A stretch of DNA of 64,000 bases from RBG-13-51-18 sp963739395 (GTDB taxonomy: Bacteria > Chloroflexota > Dehalococcoidia > Dehalococcoidales > RBG-16-60-22): contig CAVUAE010000001.1 in assembly GCA_963739395.1 (NCBI GenBank), forward strand, positions 620,001 to 684,000. Direction: 5' to 3'. Positions 1 to 9,112 of the stretch are shown one piece after another. A program made the position numbers and the translations under genes. The notes beneath the pieces were generated by a model. It did no database searches, was not told where the DNA came from, and saw nothing but the letters and a program-made list of their open reading frames with translations. Each line of letters opens with the position of its first letter. Within the stretch, counting starts at the first letter, position 1.

Positions 1-1
1 G

Positions 2-472
2 AATATGGTTTCGGTGATGGAGCGTAGCCCCGGCGCTTTCAAGAGCATGGGAGAAGAAGACCTCAGGCAGCACTTTCTCGTTCAGCTAAATGGCCAGTAT
101 GAAGGCCAAGCTACAGGAGAAACATTCAATTGTCAGGGAAAGACTGATATTCTTATTCGAGAAAGAGACAGGAATGTTTTTATTGCGGAATGCAAGTTCT
201 GGCGTGGACCAGAGGAACTGAAAAAGGCCATTGATCAATTATTAAGTTATGCCACCTGGCGTGATGGTAAATTAGCACTTCTTATATTCAATCGTGATAG
301 AGCGTTAACGACTGTCCTTCAAAAAATCACAGAAGTCGTAAAGGCACATCCTAATTATGTAAGACAAGAAACTTACGCCTCCAAGACAGATTTCAGGTTT
401 ATCATGAAGCATAAAGATGACCCGCAAAGAGAGCTGATGATGACAGTAATGGTTTTTGAAGTACCAGTATAA
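2..472 (+). CDS. PD-(D/E)XK nuclease-like protein, 5' truncated by window edge
   Basis: The reading frame is open to the left edge, so this is probably the C-terminal part of a longer protein; an in-frame ATG at 5 is the first one visible but has no Shine-Dalgarno sequence in the window. Counting from that ATG, the segment GKTDILIRERD (Asp48) followed by FIAECKFW (Glu62, Lys64) matches the D...E-x-K core of the PD-(D/E)XK nuclease superfamily, with acidic residues around Glu17/Glu18 as a possible upstream site residue. The fold call rests on this motif only; no substrate can be assigned. A tRNA 3'-end fragment lies just downstream (507-521), so the gene may sit beside an old integration site. 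Confidence 0.6.
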   Translation, partial: NMVSVMERSPGAFKSMGEEDLRQHFLVQLNGQYEGQATGETFNCQGKTDILIRERDRNVFIAECKFWRGPEELKKAIDQLLSYATWRDGKLALLIFNRDRALTTVLQKITEVVKAHPNYVRQETYASKTDFRFIMKHKDDPQRELMMTVMVFEVPV

Positions 473-506
473 TGAAATACCAGCTTAAATATTACAATAA
501 TTAGTT

Positions 507-521
507 GTAGCGGGTGGATTT
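507..521. repeat. Copy of tRNA-Met 3' end (possible att scar)
   Basis: The 15 bases gtagcgggtggattt are identical to 1181-1195, the 3' acceptor/T-arm portion of the minus-strand tRNA-Met. The copy lies on the 3' side of that tRNA, where integrase-generated duplicates occur. No integrase gene is visible between the copies; only the cupin-like gene 609-1175 lies there. Confidence 0.5.
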
Positions 522-608
522 ATATGTAGATATCTTTTCAGTTATTCAAGATGACAATCTTTCTACGATTATGAGATACTGCTAGTAATCACAAGGAGGG
601 CTCATATT

Positions 609-1175
609 ATGGCAAACAATAAATATGACCATCTATTTGTATCAGGTGTCGACCCTAAATTTCAGGCGCATAGACCTTATGCCACTATAGGCTATCTGAA
701 TGGCAAGTCCTTTGAAGGATGTAATGAATACGCGGTTTTTTGGGTAGGCGAAAAACCCTACGGCGCTTATGGCACGAAAGCCTGGGGCGAAATATCTCAC
801 GGTCCGCATATGCATAAATACCCTGAATTGTTTATGCATCTGGGGACTGACCCAGACAATCCTTGGGACCTGGGAGCAGAAGTCGAGATGTGTGTGGGAC
901 CGGAAATGGAAAAACACATTGTAACCAAATCAACAATTATTTGTTTACCGGCTAACTTCCCCCATGGGCCATGGAGGATTCTGAAAGTGACCAGGCCTTT
1001 TTTAATCGTGACCGTAAATCAATCGACCACGCATACCGAAAAAGCCCTCAAGAACCTGGTGTCTGAAGAAGATTTGAAAAGAATGATTTTTATCGATGCA
1101 GGTTATGAGGATGAAGGTGTAAAACCATCAATGCACTGGCCGGAAGCAGCAGGACCCCGAGGCGAATTTATGTAA
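609..1175 (+). CDS. Cupin-like metal-site protein (single domain)
   Basis: This 188-residue protein starts at ATG 609 behind a strong aaggaggg. The central part has HGPHMHKYPELF, then G.E.E.H and PANFPHGP, a pattern of spaced His/Glu residues typical of a cupin metal site. The same blocks (H.H-P..E/D, LGA-E, G-E-E-H, P-N-PH) recur in the two-domain protein at 37620-38480, so the two are paralogous within the window. No reaction can be assigned. The stop codon directly abuts the encoded CCA of the convergent tRNA-Met, and the gene lies between the two copies of the tRNA 3' end. The cupin assignment is inferred from motif spacing, not from a search. Confidence 0.6.
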   Translation: MANNKYDHLFVSGVDPKFQAHRPYATIGYLNGKSFEGCNEYAVFWVGEKPYGAYGTKAWGEISHGPHMHKYPELFMHLGTDPDNPWDLGAEVEMCVGPEMEKHIVTKSTIICLPANFPHGPWRILKVTRPFLIVTVNQSTTHTEKALKNLVSEEDLKRMIFIDAGYEDEGVKPSMHWPEAAGPRGEFM

Positions 1176-1250
1176 TGGTGGTAGCGGGTGGATTTGAACC
1201 GCCGACCAAGGGCTTATGAGTCCCCTGCTCTACCACTGAGCTACGCTACC
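1176..1250 (-). tRNA. tRNA-Met (CAT), CCA encoded
   Basis: Read on the minus strand, a 7-bp acceptor GGTAGCG/CGCTACC encloses a D-arm, an anticodon loop CTCATAA (anticodon CAT) and a T-arm with TTCAAAT. Discriminator A and an encoded CCA (1178-1176) follow. A CAT anticodon could be elongator Met or lysidine-modified Ile2; initiator is less likely because the first acceptor pair is matched. Confidence 0.92.
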
Positions 1251-1286
1251 AGCCAAGGGAAATATAGCATTATTCAAAGCTAACTG

Positions 1287-2366
1287 TCAATGACGCTCAA
1301 GGACATGGATAGCGACGGATTTAACGGTTCCATAAACCTTTACGCCCCTTTTCAAGCCCATCTCTTCCGCCGATCTTTTGGTGACGAGCGCTATCAGTGG
1401 GAAGCCGCAATCAATCTCCAGTCGGCAGAGAGGCCCACTAAACGCCGTCCAGCTTATGGTGCCGGGTAAGGAGTTGCGGGCGCTGCTTGATAATTTTTTC
1501 AGCGCCACGGTGACGTCTTCCGGACGGATGCAGACCGATACCGTTTCCCCCACGTCATATTCGGTTACCGCTTCGATTATCTTACCTTTAACGTCTATCG
1601 TCGCCATATTGCCTTCGTTAGAAATAACTACGCCATCAAGGATATTTTCCATGCCAACGAACTCGGCTACTTGGCGATTTTTAGGAGCAGTAAAAATTTC
1701 ATGAGCCTTGCCGGTCTGCACAATCTCGCCGTCAACAAGGACACTCATCTTATCCGCCAGACGTTGCCCCTGGGACATATCATGAGTCGCCATAATCACG
1801 GTTATAGCGTGCTTTTTAATGATTCCCGTTATTAGTTCTTCTATCTTCGCTGACGAAACGGGGTCAAGGTTGGCGGTTGGCTCATCGAATAGCAATACGT
1901 CAGGTCCGATAGCGACCGCCCTAGCGATAGCGACTCTTTGCATTTCACCACCGGAAAGCGTCCGAGCATTTCTTTTACTGTAATTAGTTAATTCCACAGT
2001 TTCTAATATGTCCTTTACCCTTTCATTTATCTCATTTCGTCTCAAACCGCGCCATTTTAAGCCATAAGCCACATTATCATAGACACTTAAATTGAAGACG
2101 ACCGGTTTTTGCAACACAAAAGCCATCCGCCGTCGGGTTGCCAGTCTGATTTTTTCGGATGACGCCACATCCACACCATCGATTAGCACTTGGCCAGTAG
2201 CAGGTTTATCCAGCATGTCTATCAAGCGTAAAAGCGTGGTCTTACCCGCTCCCGTCGGACCGATTAAAGCATGAATTTCGCCACGCTTAACCATGAGGTT
2301 GACGTTTTTAAGGATATCACGCCCCTCTCGCTTTTGCCCCAAATTTATGGTTTCTATAAATGTCAT
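1287..2366 (-). CDS. tupC: Tungstate ABC transporter, ATP-binding protein
   Basis: This is the cytoplasmic ATPase of a tungstate (oxyanion) importer, 359 residues. Visible motifs are Walker A GPTGAGKT (36-43), the signature LSGGEMQR (about 137-144), Walker B LLFDEP (about 158-163) and the switch His of MATHD (about 195). After about residue 235 a C-terminal extension (ENILDGVVIS..., SVCIRPEDV...) looks like the TOBE-type anion-sensing domain of molybdate/tungstate ATPases. The start ATG overlaps the stop of the permease gene by one base, so it is translated with tupB. It is the last gene of the tupABC order on the minus strand. Confidence 0.9.
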   Translation of the reverse strand: MTFIETINLGQKREGRDILKNVNLMVKRGEIHALIGPTGAGKTTLLRLIDMLDKPATGQVLIDGVDVASSEKIRLATRRRMAFVLQKPVVFNLSVYDNVAYGLKWRGLRRNEINERVKDILETVELTNYSKRNARTLSGGEMQRVAIARAVAIGPDVLLFDEPTANLDPVSSAKIEELITGIIKKHAITVIMATHDMSQGQRLADKMSVLVDGEIVQTGKAHEIFTAPKNRQVAEFVGMENILDGVVISNEGNMATIDVKGKIIEAVTEYDVGETVSVCIRPEDVTVALKKLSSSARNSLPGTISWTAFSGPLCRLEIDCGFPLIALVTKRSAEEMGLKRGVKVYGTVKSVAIHVLERH

Positions 2367-3055
2367 TATCGCCTCTGCTGCAATCTATTCATAATGATGT
2401 TGATAACCAGAGCTATAACAATAAGAATAATGCCGAGCGCCATGGAAAGCTCCCAATCGCCTTTAGACGTTTCTAATGAGATTGCGGTAGTAAGAACCCG
2501 CGTAAATCCCTTGATGTTACCGCCAACCATCATCGCTAACCCAACTTCCGAAATAGCCCGCCCGAATGCCAGCACCACTGCCGCGATTACCGCGAATCTA
2601 GCCTCTTTTATGATAACCAGCATCGTCTGCCAGCCGTTGGCGCCCATGGAATATGCGGTATCGATAATGTTTCTATCCACACCGCTTAGAGCGGATATAG
2701 TCATCCCCAGCAGTATCGGCATTACCAGTATTACCTGCCCTATCACCATCACTGTCGGTGTAAAAATCAGGTCAAGTCCCCCTAATGGTCCGGAATGAGA
2801 AAATAAGACAAACACAAGTAAACCAACAGTGACAGTAGGGATACTATAAAAAGTTTGGATAAGACTGGTTAAAATTCTCTTGCCATGAAAATTACGGAAA
2901 TGTATTAGACTGGCAAGGGGTAAGGCAATAACCGCTCCAATAATGACGGAACTTAAAGCAATTCGTAACGAAAGCCCGGCGATGGACATCACCTCCGGGT
3001 CAAAAGTAAAGATGAGTTGAAGTGCTCTTACCAGGCCATTCCAGATTTCAGCCAA
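2366..3055 (-). CDS. tupB: Tungstate ABC transporter, permease
   Basis: This 229-residue integral membrane protein has about five or six hydrophobic helices. The cytoplasmic loop DTAYSMGANGWQTMLVIIKE near residues 135-155 is the EAA-type motif that docks onto the ATPase. The family is the TupB/WtpB-like permease set, by similarity of the N-terminal LSLRIALSS and VGLAMMVGGNIKGFTRVLTTA segments. It lies between the binding protein and the ATPase and overlaps the ATPase by one base. A 175-bp gap with a strong hairpin separates it from tupA, which could set different expression levels for the abundant binding protein and the membrane parts. Confidence 0.9.
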   Translation of the reverse strand: MAEIWNGLVRALQLIFTFDPEVMSIAGLSLRIALSSVIIGAVIALPLASLIHFRNFHGKRILTSLIQTFYSIPTVTVGLLVFVLFSHSGPLGGLDLIFTPTVMVIGQVILVMPILLGMTISALSGVDRNIIDTAYSMGANGWQTMLVIIKEARFAVIAAVVLAFGRAISEVGLAMMVGGNIKGFTRVLTTAISLETSKGDWELSMALGIILIVIALVINIIMNRLQQRR

Positions 3056-3167
3056 TGGATTTACTTCCTTAAGAAAATTGAGGCGTCAAATGCGACGGCA
3101 TCGGTCATGCCATGTTACCAAATCAACGGTTATGTATTCAAGAATAAGTTAGATTTAGAATATCCAT

Positions 3168-3211
3168 CCTGCATGTCCCTCCCCTTTAAATTAAGAAAAG
3201 GGACATACAGG
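3168..3211 (-). promoter_or_regulatory. Hairpin between tupA and tupB
   Basis: The arms cctgcatgtccct (3168-3180) and agggacatacagg (3199-3211) pair over 13 bp with one mismatch around an 18-base AT-rich loop. There is no downstream T-run in the minus-strand transcript, so it is more likely an mRNA processing or stabilising element than a complete terminator. Confidence 0.5.
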
Positions 3212-3230
3212 AAAAGTGTTTATTAGTATT

Positions 3231-4196
3231 TTATTGGGTTGGCTCTGCTCCGAAACAAGGAGTGAAGAGTTGAATACCGTACTTATCGACGCCGTACTTG
3301 CCGATGAGTTCCTGTATCTCTGGCGAGGTTAGGAAAGCTACCATGTTTTTCGCCATTTCAAGGTTCTTCAACGTTTTTACCGTTGCTGGATTGACGGCGA
3401 TAACGGAATAAACATTAAGCAGAATCGCGCCCTTATCGACAATCTTCACAAGGTTCAGTTTGCTCGCATATGATACGTAAGTGCCCATATCAGTCAAGGT
3501 ATAGGCCTGCTTTTCATTAGCCATGTTCAGAGTGGCTCCCATGCCAGAACCGGATTCGATGTACCAGGCGCCAGCTTTTTCAACCTGGGTAGCATAATCA
3601 TAGCCGGCCGCTTTCCAGATAGCCTTTTCTTTGGAGTGCGTGCCGGAGTTATCGCCGCGGGAGATGAAAGTGCCTTTACCGCTCGTCATAAGAGTTTTAA
3701 AGGCATCTTCCGGGCTCATGCCCTTGATGCCGGCTGGGTCAGAGGCTGGACCGATGATAAGAAAATAGTTATAGGCGAAGGGTACTCGCTCAATACCAAA
3801 GTTATCGGATACGAACTTTTGCTCATTTGGCTTGTCATGAATCGTCAGGACATCTATATCGCCACGTTTGGCATACTCAAAAGCAGCTCCACTGCCCAGT
3901 GATAGGATGTCAACCTCTACGTTGTATTTCTTTTCGAACATCGGCTCCAGATACCCCCAAAGCCCGGTGTCATAAAGACTCGTTGTGGTACCAACCTTTA
4001 ATCTGGTCTTTGCTGCTAGCGGAGCCACATCGGTGGGAGTTGGAGTAGGCGTTGGGGTCGGTGTTACGGTTACGGTTGGCGGGGTTGCGGTTACGGTTAC
4101 TTCGTTTGTACAACCAACCGCAAACGGTATCAATCCAGCCAGCACTACTAGCATAACTATCATGCCTAGTATCTTAACTATGTTTCGTGTTCGCAT
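3231..4196 (-). CDS. tupA: Tungstate-binding lipoprotein
   Basis: This is the extracytoplasmic solute-binding protein of the transporter, 321 residues. The N-terminus has a basic start, a hydrophobic stretch and a lipobox ending FAVGC, with Cys29 as the probable lipidated residue. A Thr/Pro-rich linker (repeated PT, about 45-56) follows. The mature domain begins with TTTSLYDTGLW (70-80), and later FISRGDNSGTHSKE is diagnostic of TupA proteins, which prefer tungstate over molybdate. The start is preceded by gaggagg on the minus strand. Tungstate supply suggests tungsten enzymes such as aldehyde:ferredoxin oxidoreductase or formate dehydrogenase elsewhere in the genome; none is in this window. 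Confidence 0.92.
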   Translation of the reverse strand: MRTRNIVKILGMIVMLVVLAGLIPFAVGCTNEVTVTATPPTVTVTPTPTPTPTPTDVAPLAAKTRLKVGTTTSLYDTGLWGYLEPMFEKKYNVEVDILSLGSGAAFEYAKRGDIDVLTIHDKPNEQKFVSDNFGIERVPFAYNYFLIIGPASDPAGIKGMSPEDAFKTLMTSGKGTFISRGDNSGTHSKEKAIWKAAGYDYATQVEKAGAWYIESGSGMGATLNMANEKQAYTLTDMGTYVSYASKLNLVKIVDKGAILLNVYSVIAVNPATVKTLKNLEMAKNMVAFLTSPEIQELIGKYGVDKYGIQLFTPCFGAEPTQ

Positions 4197-4390
4197 GTTT
4201 AAACCTCCTCAAGTTTAAGTTCAATAGTTTAAGTATTATATCATTTTAATATATCACTTACAATAATACATATAATACATTGAAAAGTGAAAATATTTTT
4301 CAGCTTTGACGCGATAGAGCCCCTATGTTACAATTTTATTAGTAATATTTTATTACCCTATCTTGAATTTTTTGAGGTTGGGAGGGCTAT

Positions 4391-5149
4391 ATGAATATTA
4401 AGGAAAAAGTAGCTTTAGTTACTGGTGGGTCGGGGGGACTGGGCGGTGTGCATTGTCTGTCTCTGGCTGCCGCCGGTTTTAAAGTAGCTGTGGCGGCGCA
4501 TACTCATCTGGATAAAGCTAAGGCGATAGTAGAAAAAATAAAGAGTTCGGGTAAACAGGCAATGGCGATAAAAATGGACGTCGCAAATATAGATGAGGTA
4601 GAAGAAGGCGTCAGCAAGGTAGAAAAAACGCTTGGCTCGGTTGATGTTCTCGTTAATAACGCTGCCACCGGCATCATACGCGCGGCGACAATCGTTAAAA
4701 CCAAAATTCAGGATTGGGCGGGCGACCTAGCTGTAAATCTTACCGGTCCCTTCAATACTATCAAGCGCTGCCTGCCGGGCATGATGGAGCGGGGCTGGGG
4801 ACGCATCATTAATATTTCGTCCATCGCCGGCACGATGGGCGGGGCGGGACAGTGTAGCTATGCTACGACCAAAGCCGGACTTATCGGTCTGACCAAAACC
4901 GTCGCTCTGGAAGCCGCGCGTAAAGGCGTAACCTGTAATGCCCTCGTTCTCGGCGTTATGGATGCCGGAGCTTTCCGTGAGGTAACTCCCGAATTTCAGG
5001 AACGTATTATTAAAACTACGGCTTTACGACGTGCCGGCAGCCCAGAAGAACTTAGTCATGTAGTCGTCTTCCTGGCTTCCGAAGAATCCAGTTATATCAC
5101 CGGTGAAGCTATCGAAATTAGTGGCGGCGCCGGATTATTTACTTTCTAA
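4391..5149 (+). CDS. SDR-family oxidoreductase (FabG-like)
   Basis: This 252-residue short-chain dehydrogenase/reductase is expected to be cytosolic and NAD(P)-dependent. The cofactor motif TGGSGGLG (11-18), NNAATG (89-94), Asn116, the catalytic Ser143/144 of NISSIAG and Tyr157-x-x-x-Lys161 (YATTK) are all present. The C-terminus GEAIEISGG is typical of 3-oxoacyl-ACP reductase-like members. It is followed after 65 bp by a thiolase, so the pair probably handles acetoacetyl/3-hydroxyacyl-CoA chemistry. Substrate and chain length cannot be read from sequence. The start ATG has ggagggc upstream. Confidence 0.88.
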   Translation: MNIKEKVALVTGGSGGLGGVHCLSLAAAGFKVAVAAHTHLDKAKAIVEKIKSSGKQAMAIKMDVANIDEVEEGVSKVEKTLGSVDVLVNNAATGIIRAATIVKTKIQDWAGDLAVNLTGPFNTIKRCLPGMMERGWGRIINISSIAGTMGGAGQCSYATTKAGLIGLTKTVALEAARKGVTCNALVLGVMDAGAFREVTPEFQERIIKTTALRRAGSPEELSHVVVFLASEESSYITGEAIEISGGAGLFTF

Positions 5150-5214
5150 TTATCAAAAACAGGAATCTAAAAGACTTCCCATATCTTAAATTGTCTTAGA
5201 TAAAGGAGAAATGG

Positions 5215-6486
5215 ATGAGCGAGGTTGTAATTGTTAGCGGTATAAGAACGGCAATTGGTAATTTTGGGGGGGCATTACAAGATGTACCGGCGGTAAAACT
5301 AGGTAGCATCGTTATTCAGGGCGCGATGAAAAAAGCGGGGCTGAAACCTAAGGGGGATGCCAGTTTTGCGCCGGCAGCACTGAAAAACGAAGGACAAATC
5401 GAGCTGGAGAAGAAATATGATACTTGGGACAACTCACTTCAAGGAGTGCAGGTTGACGAGGTTATCATGGGCAATGTCCTACAGGCTGGACAAGGCCAGA
5501 ACCCTGCTCGCCAAGCATCTATTTATGCCGGTGTTCCTAAAGAGGTTAATGCTTTTACCGTGAATAAAATCTGCGCTTCCGGCATGAAAGCCGTCGCTCT
5601 AGCCGCCCAGTCTATCAAAGCCGGCGATGCTAATGTCGTCATTGCTGGCGGTATTGAAAACATGAGCTCCGTCCCCTACTATGCGCCTAAGGCGCGTTGG
5701 GGAGCCAGAATGTTCAATACAGAGCTTGTCGACGGCATGGTGAATGATGGACTATGGGAGATTTTCTACAATTATCACATGGGCATGACGTCAGAAAACA
5801 TCGCCGTTAAATGCGGCATTAGTCGCCAAGAGCAGGATGAGTTCGCATTAGAGAGCAACGTCCGCGCTTTAGCGGCGATTAAAAACGGTGTTTTCAAGGA
5901 AGAGATAGTGCCAGTGGAAATCAAGGTAAGAAGGGAAACGAAGTCATTTGATGTAGACGAACATCCGCGCGAAACCTCGATGGAAACGCTTGGTAAGCTA
6001 ACTCCCGTGTTTAAGGCTGATGGCGGTGTAACCGCCGGTAATGCTTCCGGCATCACCGATGCTGGCGCGGCGCTGGTAGTCATGTCCGCCCAAAAAGCTA
6101 AAGAAGTCGGCGTTAAACCCATCGTTTCTATCCGCGCCTATGCCACCGGCGGCGTCGACCCCGCTTATATGGGACTCGGTGTTGTCCCTGCCACTCAAAA
6201 AGCTCTTAAGCTGGCTGGACTCACCTTAAAGGACATCGATTGTATTGAGCTTAATGAGGCATTCGCCTCGCAGTCTATCGGCTGTATCCGCGAGCTAAAT
6301 ATTGACATGAGTAAAACTAACCTGCATGGCGGCGGTATTTCACTTGGACATCCTATCGGCTGCACCGGCGCCAGGATTATCGTCACCCTGATGTATGAGA
6401 TGAAACGTCGTAATCTTAAATTCGGTTTGGCGACCCTTTGTATCGGCGGCGGCCAAGGTATGGCGATTATCCTCGAAAGAAAATGA
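5215..6486 (+). CDS. Acetyl-CoA acetyltransferase (thiolase)
   Basis: This 423-residue thiolase condenses two acetyl-CoA or cleaves 3-oxoacyl-CoA. The nucleophile Cys120 lies in NKICASGMKAV, the His of GHPIGCTGA is about residue 379, and the second Cys is about 409 in LCIGGGQGMA. It is about 25-30 residues longer than typical bacterial thiolases because of an insert at about residues 43-78, between the N-terminal strand region and DEVIMGNVLQAG. The insert is unusual but does not disrupt the catalytic blocks. It is preceded by the SDR gene and by aaaggagaa, and followed by a clear terminator, so the two form a short operon. Confidence 0.92.
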   Translation: MSEVVIVSGIRTAIGNFGGALQDVPAVKLGSIVIQGAMKKAGLKPKGDASFAPAALKNEGQIELEKKYDTWDNSLQGVQVDEVIMGNVLQAGQGQNPARQASIYAGVPKEVNAFTVNKICASGMKAVALAAQSIKAGDANVVIAGGIENMSSVPYYAPKARWGARMFNTELVDGMVNDGLWEIFYNYHMGMTSENIAVKCGISRQEQDEFALESNVRALAAIKNGVFKEEIVPVEIKVRRETKSFDVDEHPRETSMETLGKLTPVFKADGGVTAGNASGITDAGAALVVMSAQKAKEVGVKPIVSIRAYATGGVDPAYMGLGVVPATQKALKLAGLTLKDIDCIELNEAFASQSIGCIRELNIDMSKTNLHGGGISLGHPIGCTGARIIVTLMYEMKRRNLKFGLATLCIGGGQGMAIILERK

Positions 6487-6517
6487 AAATTCGTATCCTG
6501 AATTAATTAACTAAAAA

Positions 6518-6552
6518 CGGGGCATGCTTTTATAGTATGTCCCGAATTTTTT
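6518..6552 (+). terminator. Rho-independent terminator after thiolase
   Basis: Arms cggggcatgc and gtatgtcccg pair over 10 bp (two G-U pairs) around ttttata. The stem is followed by aatttttt. Confidence 0.8.
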
Positions 6553-6649
6553 CAATAATAGTACTAAATATTAACTTAATAATGTTGCGCCATCAGGTAT
6601 TATTTGTGTTAAAATGATTTAAAAAGTCCAGACTTGAAAGGTTGATGCC

Positions 6650-7648
6650 ATGGCATCTGTATTAGATTCTAATAAGGGAACTGATAAAAATATTAAAAAC
6701 TCCGCAGCACAGTCCTCTGAACAACCTTTAAACATTGAAACAATCTCCTGGGGAGACTTAACCTGGGTTAATATCGAGTCAGCCACGCAACGAGAGATAA
6801 ACTGGCTGGCAGAGACATATCGATTTCACCCGCTTGCTCTGGATGACTGTCTTAGTCGTAAACAAATTTCAAAATTAGATGTATATCCCAGTTACCTCTT
6901 CTTCGTTTTTCACTATCCTCTATATCATAAAGCAACACGTATTGCCACCAAACAACAGTGGTCAGCGTTTATCGGCGAAAATTTCTTGATTACGGTTAAT
7001 ACCACGGAGATAAAAACGCTTGTCGCCCTATTCAACGACTGTATGGCTAACGAAGATACCCGCCAGGAATATATGCAGCAAGGACCCGGCTTCTTACTTT
7101 ATCGCCTCCTCGACCGGGCGGTGGACTCTTATTTCCCCGTCCTCGATAAGATTCTAAGTTTAATGGAAGAAGTTGAGGATGCTGTCTTTGACGAAGAGGT
7201 CGAAGCAGCTCGGGAAATCAGTGTTTTACGCCGCGATATCATCACTCAACGGGCAGTTATGTTCCCAACGCGCGATCTTTTTATTGAGATGGAAAATAAA
7301 CTGAAACGTTTTAGCAAAACGGATGTAACTGCATATTATAACGACCTGATGGACCACATGCATAAAATTTGCAACACTTTGGATGAATGCCAAGAAATAA
7401 TTGAGGTTTTCGCCGATGCCGATTTCCGGCTGGGAACAGACCGGGTTAACAGGATTTTACGTGTATTGAATATCCTAGCGACTATCACTCTTCCGTTTAT
7501 TATCGTCTCAAGTATTTATGGTATGAACGTTTTTATGCCAGGCAGTATAGAACAAGGAGAACATCACGCCTTTTATATTATAATAGCCATTTCGGTAGGA
7601 ATAACCGGAGCAATGCTATTTTTCTTCCGCCGCAAACACTGGATTTAG
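6650..7648 (+). CDS. corA: CorA-family divalent cation channel
   Basis: This 332-residue protein belongs to the CorA Mg2+/Co2+ transporter family. A long acidic and helical cytoplasmic region occupies most of the protein. The two C-terminal membrane helices are separated by the selectivity motif YGMN (GMN at about 291-293), followed by the basic C-terminal tail FFFRRKHW. It lies three bases upstream of the queuosine-precursor transporter. The start ATG is behind aaaggttg; the first 20 residues are polar and not conserved in the family. Confidence 0.92.
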   Translation: MASVLDSNKGTDKNIKNSAAQSSEQPLNIETISWGDLTWVNIESATQREINWLAETYRFHPLALDDCLSRKQISKLDVYPSYLFFVFHYPLYHKATRIATKQQWSAFIGENFLITVNTTEIKTLVALFNDCMANEDTRQEYMQQGPGFLLYRLLDRAVDSYFPVLDKILSLMEEVEDAVFDEEVEAAREISVLRRDIITQRAVMFPTRDLFIEMENKLKRFSKTDVTAYYNDLMDHMHKICNTLDECQEIIEVFADADFRLGTDRVNRILRVLNILATITLPFIIVSSIYGMNVFMPGSIEQGEHHAFYIIIAISVGITGAMLFFFRRKHWI

Positions 7649-7651
7649 TAC

Positions 7652-8329
7652 ATGAAAACTTCTTATCGACTGGTAATAATCACAGCCGTCTTTGTTACTT
7701 GCCTTATAACTGCTAATATCATCGCCGTAAAAGTAATTAGCCTGGGACCGTTTACGTTGCCTGCGGCTATCTTTGTTTTTCCTATCAGCTATATTTTCGG
7801 TGATATTCTCACCGAAGTTTATGGCTACCGTACCGCCAGAAGAGTAATCTGGTTGGGTTTTATCTGTAATTTGATATTCGTGTTCTTTGCCTGGATAGGT
7901 CAGATATTACCGTCGGCTTCCTTTTGGAGTGACCAGTCAGCCTATGTCAGTATCCTCGGTTTAGCGCCGCGTATCTTGGCTGCATCTTTCTGCGGCTATT
8001 TGGTCGGTGAATTTGTTAACTCTTATATACTATCCAGGATGAAAATTTTCACTAAAGGTCGCTGGCTATGGAGTCGCACCATCGGCTCGACGATATTCGG
8101 CGAGGGATTTGATACCGCCATATTTATCACGATTGCTTACATTGGGACAGGCGCCACGGTGCCGACGATGATTTTAACCCACTGGATTGCTAAAGTCCTT
8201 ATTGAGATTGTCTTTACACCAGCCACTTATGCTATTGTTAACTGGTTGAAACAAAAAGAAGACATTGATACTTATGATTACAATACTAAATATAATCCTT
8301 TTACCATTTCGGAAAAGGAGAGGGCTTAA
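7652..8329 (+). CDS. yhhQ: Queuosine precursor transporter (YhhQ/VUT family)
   Basis: This 225-residue membrane protein has about six hydrophobic helices. The block YIFGDILTEVYGYRTARRVIW near residues 45-65 is the hallmark of the YhhQ family, which imports queuosine precursors such as preQ0/preQ1. The later GSTIFGEGFDTAIFITIAY block is also conserved. It is translationally linked to corA (3-bp gap) and to the MBL gene (1-base overlap). Confidence 0.88.
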   Translation: MKTSYRLVIITAVFVTCLITANIIAVKVISLGPFTLPAAIFVFPISYIFGDILTEVYGYRTARRVIWLGFICNLIFVFFAWIGQILPSASFWSDQSAYVSILGLAPRILAASFCGYLVGEFVNSYILSRMKIFTKGRWLWSRTIGSTIFGEGFDTAIFITIAYIGTGATVPTMILTHWIAKVLIEIVFTPATYAIVNWLKQKEDIDTYDYNTKYNPFTISEKERA

Positions 8330-9099
8330 TGAAGATTCACGTTCTTGGTGCCCATAATATCGAGTCATCGAAAACCAGCTTTGCCAGCTTTCTCATCGAT
8401 GATGTCCTGGCGGTGGACGCGAGCGCCCTGACTTCTAAACTTTCTTTTACCGAGCAGCAAAATCTGAAAGCTATTTTGTTGACCCACCAGCATTATGACC
8501 ATATTCGAGACGTACCGTCGCTGGGTATGAATTTATTCCTGATGCAAAAGACGATGGAAATATATACCACTAAACCCATCTATGAAGCCTTAGTAGCTAA
8601 CTTGATGAACGGCGTCCTCTATCCAGACTTAACAAAATTCCCCCCCGAAAAACCGGCGTTGCGTATTAACATCGTTGAGCCTGGCAAATCAATATCCATT
8701 GCCGGCTATAATGTGCTTCCTGTAGCGGTAAAACACTCCGCACCTACTGTGGGTTACCAGATTACCTCGGCGGATGAGAAAAAAATATTTATATCGTCGG
8801 ATACCGGACCAGGTCTCGAAGCCTGCTGGCAGCAAATATCGCCGAACGTATTATTCATCGAAACCACTTTGTCTAATAAAGATGATAGGTTCGCCCTACA
8901 GGCCGGCCACCTTACTCCCGACCTTCTCCAAAAAGAACTGGAGTCTTTCCGCAAAATAAAAGGCTACCTGCCCCAAATAATCCTCATACACGTGAATCCC
9001 CTTATCGAAAATATTATCAAAGCCGAAATCCGCGAGGTTGAAAAGGCTTTAAAGATAAAAATACGTTTCGGCTATGAAGGTATGAAGCTAAATATCTAG
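8329..9099 (+). CDS. MBL-fold metal hydrolase
   Basis: This 256-residue metallo-beta-lactamase-fold protein carries LLTHQHYDH (His53, His55, Asp57, His58), the H-x-H-x-D-H zinc motif. Further candidate ligands are KHSAP, FISSDTG and the C-terminal LIHVNP. The layout resembles RNase Z/phosphodiesterase-type MBL proteins rather than glyoxalase II. The substrate is unknown. Its ATG overlaps the previous stop (taatg). Confidence 0.8.
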   Translation: MKIHVLGAHNIESSKTSFASFLIDDVLAVDASALTSKLSFTEQQNLKAILLTHQHYDHIRDVPSLGMNLFLMQKTMEIYTTKPIYEALVANLMNGVLYPDLTKFPPEKPALRINIVEPGKSISIAGYNVLPVAVKHSAPTVGYQITSADEKKIFISSDTGPGLEACWQQISPNVLFIETTLSNKDDRFALQAGHLTPDLLQKELESFRKIKGYLPQIILIHVNPLIENIIKAEIREVEKALKIKIRFGYEGMKLNI

Positions 9100-9112
9100 T
9101 CGGGAGAAGCCG

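Noticed and set aside
2271..2798. 175-codon open frame opposite tupC/tupB
   Set aside because: It lies antisense to two well-supported genes, and no ribosome site or motif supports it.
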